Source: Chitinophaga silvisoli (GTDB lineage: Bacteria; Bacteroidota; Bacteroidia; Chitinophagales; Chitinophagaceae). Taken from it: 64,000 nt of DNA. A program made the position numbers and the translations under genes. Position 1 is the first letter of the stretch; every line of letters starts with the position of its first letter. The notes below the pieces were generated by a model. That model saw only the letters and a program-made list of their open reading frames with translations. It was not told the DNA's origin and did not search any database. Where the stretch lies: contig NZ_QTJV01000008.1 in assembly GCF_003412465.1 (NCBI RefSeq), forward strand, positions 124,001 to 188,000. Reading direction: 5' to 3'. Positions 60,775 through 64,000 of this stretch are shown one piece after another.

Positions 60775-61349
60775 AGATTTATACAAAAAAAGGAGACCGG
60801 GGTACAACTGCTCTATTCGGCGGAAGCCGGGTAGACAAGGATGATGTGCGGGTGGAAAGCTATGGTACGCTGGATGAGGTAAATTCTACAATAGGGCTGT
60901 TACGTGCCAAGCTGGGACCTGAACATGAATGGCAACCCCGCTTACATAAGATCCAGAAAGACATGATGGACATGATGTCTCACCTGGCACGTCCTTCTGA
61001 TTGTAAGAAGGAGAACCCGAATCCAAAGCCGGAAGATGGTGCCGCCTTTTGTGAGGAATGGATTGATGAACTGGAAGCTGCGATGACTTCCAAATCAGAT
61101 TACTTCTTACTGCCGGGTGGCAATGAAATTTCTGCCCTGTGCCATGTAGTAAGAACACAACTGAGAAGAGGTGAGAGAAGACTGGTCTCCCTGATGAAGG
61201 TAGACACCATTGAAGATTATATACCTGCATATATTAACAGGCTTTCTGATTTGTTCTTTATTCTTGCAAGAGCGGAGATGGACAAAGCAGGCGTGGCGGA
61301 GGAGAAATGGCAGCTGTTTCTTTACAAGAGAAAGAAACAGCCTGAATGA
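60771..61349 (+). CDS. PduO-type cob(I)alamin adenosyltransferase
   Basis: 192 aa. The PduO-type signature KIYTKKGDRGTTALFGGSRVDKDDVRVESYGTLDEVNS and the C-terminal VVRTQLRRGERR and PAYINRLSDLFFILAR are clear. It transfers the adenosyl group of ATP to Co(I) corrinoid. It overlaps cobC by 4 bp and is the last gene of the riboswitch-led operon. Its stop is separated from the opposing cobN stop by 1 bp. Confidence 0.95.
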   Translation: MKIYTKKGDRGTTALFGGSRVDKDDVRVESYGTLDEVNSTIGLLRAKLGPEHEWQPRLHKIQKDMMDMMSHLARPSDCKKENPNPKPEDGAAFCEEWIDELEAAMTSKSDYFLLPGGNEISALCHVVRTQLRRGERRLVSLMKVDTIEDYIPAYINRLSDLFFILARAEMDKAGVAEEKWQLFLYKRKKQPE

Positions 61350-61350
61350 T

Positions 61351-64000
61351 TTATTCCAGCTCTACAAACATGCTTTGCAGCCTCTCCAGTGTTTCAGGGG
61401 CCGGGGCCTGCCACATTCCCCGCTGAATAGCTTCCAGCATCCGTTCTGTCATATCTTTTAGCGCCCATGGGTTTGCCTGTTCGATGAACTGACGATTCTC
61501 TTCATTAAACAGGTATTCCCGGGTAATACCTTCGTACATGAAGTCGTCAACCATATTGGTAGTGGCATCATAGGCAAAGAGATAATCCATTGTTGCCGCC
61601 ATTTCGAACGCCCCTTTATAACCATGGCGCTTTACGCCGGCAATCCATTTTGGATTGATTACCCTGGAACGGTACACCTTTAACAATTCTTCTTTCAAAC
61701 TTTTGACACGTGGTGTTTCCGGACGTGCATGGTCGCCAAAATAGATGGACGGCTGCTCTCCTTTAATGCTTTCTACAGCATTTGCAAGTCCTCCCTGGAA
61801 CTGGTAGTAGTCGTCAGAGTCGAGAATATCATGCTCCCTGTTATCCTGGTTATGCATGACGATCTGCAGATCGGACAGGCGTTTTTCAAATACTTCATGC
61901 GCCGATTCACCGGTACGGTCAGCGCCGTATGCATAGCCACTCCAGTTGATATAAATCTTAGCCAGATCTTCCCTGGTCTGCCAGTTTTTTTCATCTATTA
62001 CGGCCTGCAGGCCAGCGCCGTAAGCACCGGGTTTGGAACCGAATACGCGAAAGAGGGATCGCTTGTGTGCTTTAGTTTCATCCAGTCCTTTATTGATCCA
62101 TTCCTGTTTTTCGGCAAGGTAGCGTTTGCGGATAGGGTTTTGTTCAGGCGGCTCATCCAACAAGGCGACCTTTTCTACGACTGCATTCAGCAAAGAGATC
62201 ACATCCGGAAATGCATCGCGGAAAAAACCGGAGATGCGGAGCATGACATCGATGCGTGGCCGGCGCAATTGTATAAGAGGTATAATTTCAAAATCAGAGA
62301 CTCTCCTGTTGGCCGCCTGCCATACAGGTTGTACACCCATGAGAGCTAAGGCCTGTGCAATATCATCACCGCCGGTACGCATGGTACTGGTTCCCCAGAC
62401 AGACAAGCCTATAGATTCAGGATAGTCACCATGCTCCTGCATGTAGCGATTGATAATGAGGTTCGCGCTCTTTACGCCCAGGCTGTATGCGGCCTGCGTG
62501 GGAATGGCACGCACATCTACAGAGAAAAAATTCTTTCCTGTAGGCAGTACATCTATGCGACCACGGGTAGGTGCACCGGAGCTGCCACTCGGTACATAAC
62601 CGGCATCTAAACCATGGAGGAGGTTAGATATTTCCGCAGTAGTGTTTTGAATTTTTGGTAGTGTATGGGTGAGGATCTGCTGACAATAAGCTGTTGTAAC
62701 AGGCAGGTCCATCGCCCTTCCATTCAGGATGTCTTTGACAAGTAGTTCCAGTACTTCCACCGCATCGCCGTAATTGCGGCAATGTTGGAATAAAGGATGT
62801 TCGTTTTTAAAAGCTGTTTCGTATTCACCTGTTAAGGGATCGAATGCCAGTTTGAGCTCTTCAGCTGCCACCTGGGTAATCCCTTTTTGTCCGGAGACAG
62901 GCACACGATGCAAGGCAATCAACAGATCGGTGAGCTGTTCATTTTCAGGTGCCTTGCCTAAGATGTGCAGGCCATCACGGATCTGGGCTTCTTTTAGATC
63001 ACAGAGATACGCATCCAGTTTCAACAGTAAGGTATCTATGTCTGATACGGCGGTCTGCAAGTCTGTTTCCAGGCTGGCTTCTTTTACCAGCTGTGTTATT
63101 TGTGTGCGGATCATAGCTGTACGCTTTGGATCCACACTGGAGGCTTCGTAATATTCATCGATCAGGTGCTCGAGCTTAGTGAGCGTACCGTAATTTTCCG
63201 CCCTGGTCATGGGAGGAATCAGGTGATCGATGATGATGGCGTGGGTACGGCGCTTGGCCTGTGTACCTTCTCCCGGATCGTTCACAATGAAGGGATAAAA
63301 ATGCGGGACAGCACTCATCAGGACAGCAGGGAAACAACTTTCTTTGCTCAAAGCCACACTCTTGCCTGGCAACCATTCGAGGTTGCCATGCTTGCCACAA
63401 TGGATGATAGCATCTGCCCTGAACACTTCATTTACCCAGCAGTAATAAGCAAGGTACCTGTACGCAGGGGCTAAATCGGGGGAGTGATAAATTGCTTTTT
63501 CATCCTGATTATAGCCACGGGCAGGCTGTATGCTTACGAAAATGTTGCCTAAGAGGCAGCCGGGGATGATGAGATCTTCTTCCTGTGGAAAGCCCCATTG
63601 ACTAATAATTTTTTGCTGTAACCCGGGCGACAGTGTATTGAAATATTGATCAAACTGATTTTTTTCGATACTAATCTGGTATGGACGGTAGAGCGTGGTA
63701 TCAGTATCGTTAGTAACGTAATGTGTGATGAGGTTAATTAGTTCTTCGCTGCTGCCGGGAATATAATCACCCGTATTATAGCCATTTGCTTTCAGCGCCT
63801 GTAAGATTCCAACAATACTTGCAGGAGTATCCAGTCCTACCCCATTTGCCAGGCGGCTATCCTTATTAGGATAGTTAGGCATGATGAGGGCAATGCGTTT
63901 TTCCTTTTCCTTTTTTCGTCCTAATTGGATCCAGTTATTTGCAAAGTCTACGACAAAATCACAGCCTTCTTCATGCGTGCTGTATTGAAGAAGATCTGAA
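61351..64000 (-). CDS. cobN: Cobaltochelatase large subunit CobN (partial, 5' end outside window)
   Basis: About 883 C-terminal residues. The frame is open past the first Met (63882) to the window edge, reading QYSTHEEGCDFVVDFANNWI and EKRIALIMPNYPN, so the start lies beyond 64000. CobN/BchH signatures: FRADAIIHCGKHGNLEWLPGK, YYEASSVDPKR, VDVRAIPTQAAYSLGVKSANLII, SIGLSVWGTSTMRTGGDDIAQALALMGV, LRISGFFRDAFPDVI, FGSKPGAYGAGLQ, and GFEMAA-like KGAFEMAATMDYLFAYDAT. It is the porphyrin-binding subunit of ATP-dependent cobaltochelatase and would work with the ChlI and VWA subunits at 56.3-57.9 kb. Confidence 0.95.
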   Translation of the reverse strand, partial: SDLLQYSTHEEGCDFVVDFANNWIQLGRKKEKEKRIALIMPNYPNKDSRLANGVGLDTPASIVGILQALKANGYNTGDYIPGSSEELINLITHYVTNDTDTTLYRPYQISIEKNQFDQYFNTLSPGLQQKIISQWGFPQEEDLIIPGCLLGNIFVSIQPARGYNQDEKAIYHSPDLAPAYRYLAYYCWVNEVFRADAIIHCGKHGNLEWLPGKSVALSKESCFPAVLMSAVPHFYPFIVNDPGEGTQAKRRTHAIIIDHLIPPMTRAENYGTLTKLEHLIDEYYEASSVDPKRTAMIRTQITQLVKEASLETDLQTAVSDIDTLLLKLDAYLCDLKEAQIRDGLHILGKAPENEQLTDLLIALHRVPVSGQKGITQVAAEELKLAFDPLTGEYETAFKNEHPLFQHCRNYGDAVEVLELLVKDILNGRAMDLPVTTAYCQQILTHTLPKIQNTTAEISNLLHGLDAGYVPSGSSGAPTRGRIDVLPTGKNFFSVDVRAIPTQAAYSLGVKSANLIINRYMQEHGDYPESIGLSVWGTSTMRTGGDDIAQALALMGVQPVWQAANRRVSDFEIIPLIQLRRPRIDVMLRISGFFRDAFPDVISLLNAVVEKVALLDEPPEQNPIRKRYLAEKQEWINKGLDETKAHKRSLFRVFGSKPGAYGAGLQAVIDEKNWQTREDLAKIYINWSGYAYGADRTGESAHEVFEKRLSDLQIVMHNQDNREHDILDSDDYYQFQGGLANAVESIKGEQPSIYFGDHARPETPRVKSLKEELLKVYRSRVINPKWIAGVKRHGYKGAFEMAATMDYLFAYDATTNMVDDFMYEGITREYLFNEENRQFIEQANPWALKDMTERMLEAIQRGMWQAPAPETLERLQSMFVELE

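Noticed and set aside
1..64000. Mobile elements, CRISPR arrays, phage genes, integration sites at the tRNA
   Set aside because: No transposase or integrase-like protein and no repeat-spacer array was seen. The tRNA-Arg 3' end is not repeated nearby, so no attachment site is supported.

Overview
The window looks like chromosomal DNA of a Bacteroidota bacterium of the Chitinophagaceae, probably Chitinophaga or a close relative. This is read from gene content: SusC/SusD pairs, TonB receptors with carboxypeptidase-regulatory-like N-domains, TAnnTTTG-type -7 promoter elements, lipoboxes followed by Cys-Lys/Ser-Lys, and a clavaminate-synthase-like lysine hydroxylase of a type I recall from Chitinophaga. 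There is no insertion sequence, phage or CRISPR array.

Layout. 1-7.2 kb: mixed genes (cytochrome P460 family, DUF5009-type membrane acyltransferase, two AraC regulators, an outer-membrane beta-barrel protein, a short-chain dehydrogenase). 7.5-18.3 kb: a glycan-uptake locus with two SusC/SusD pairs and a DUF1735/DUF5013-like surface lipoprotein but no enzyme, preceded by two LacI-type operator motifs. 18.42 kb: tRNA-Arg(ACG). 18.6-27.3 kb: a minus-strand seven-gene operon for an NRPS-independent (IucA/IucC) hydroxamate siderophore, followed by an orphan response regulator, a PepSY membrane protein and a TonB siderophore receptor (27.5-32 kb). 32-35 kb: a secreted lipoprotein of uncertain family, MnmD, and a truncated-haemoglobin-like lipoprotein with a small membrane partner. 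35.1-40.6 kb: divergent late-cobalamin genes (cbiA with a DUF1543 gene; cbiP-cobD-cbiB). 40.6-43.1 kb: two paralogous thioredoxin-fold proteins without a CxxC. 43.2-61.35 kb: a cobalamin riboswitch heading an almost gap-free plus-strand operon of about 20 genes, running from metal/corrinoid uptake through corrin-ring synthesis to nucleotide-loop assembly and adenosylation. 61.35 kb to the end: cobN on the opposite strand, cut by the window edge.

How the genes fit together. In the siderophore operon a predicted lysine hydroxylase, a PLP decarboxylase and a flavin N-hydroxylase would make an N-hydroxylated, C-hydroxylated diamine for the IucA/IucC synthetase. A di-iron sterol-desaturase-family protein and a nitroreductase are translationally coupled to them, and no acyltransferase gene is present, so the product is probably not a standard desferrioxamine or aerobactin. 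In the cobalamin operon the anaerobic-type enzymes (CbiX, CbiL, CbiH-CbiC, CbiET, CbiG-CbiF, CbiD) sit with CobN and ChlI/ChlD-like subunits of the late-type cobaltochelatase. The ChlI and VWA (ChlD-like) reading frames overlap in the -1 register, and the VWA frame has no usable start at its natural beginning. This suggests a programmed frameshift that gives two chelatase subunits from one gene.
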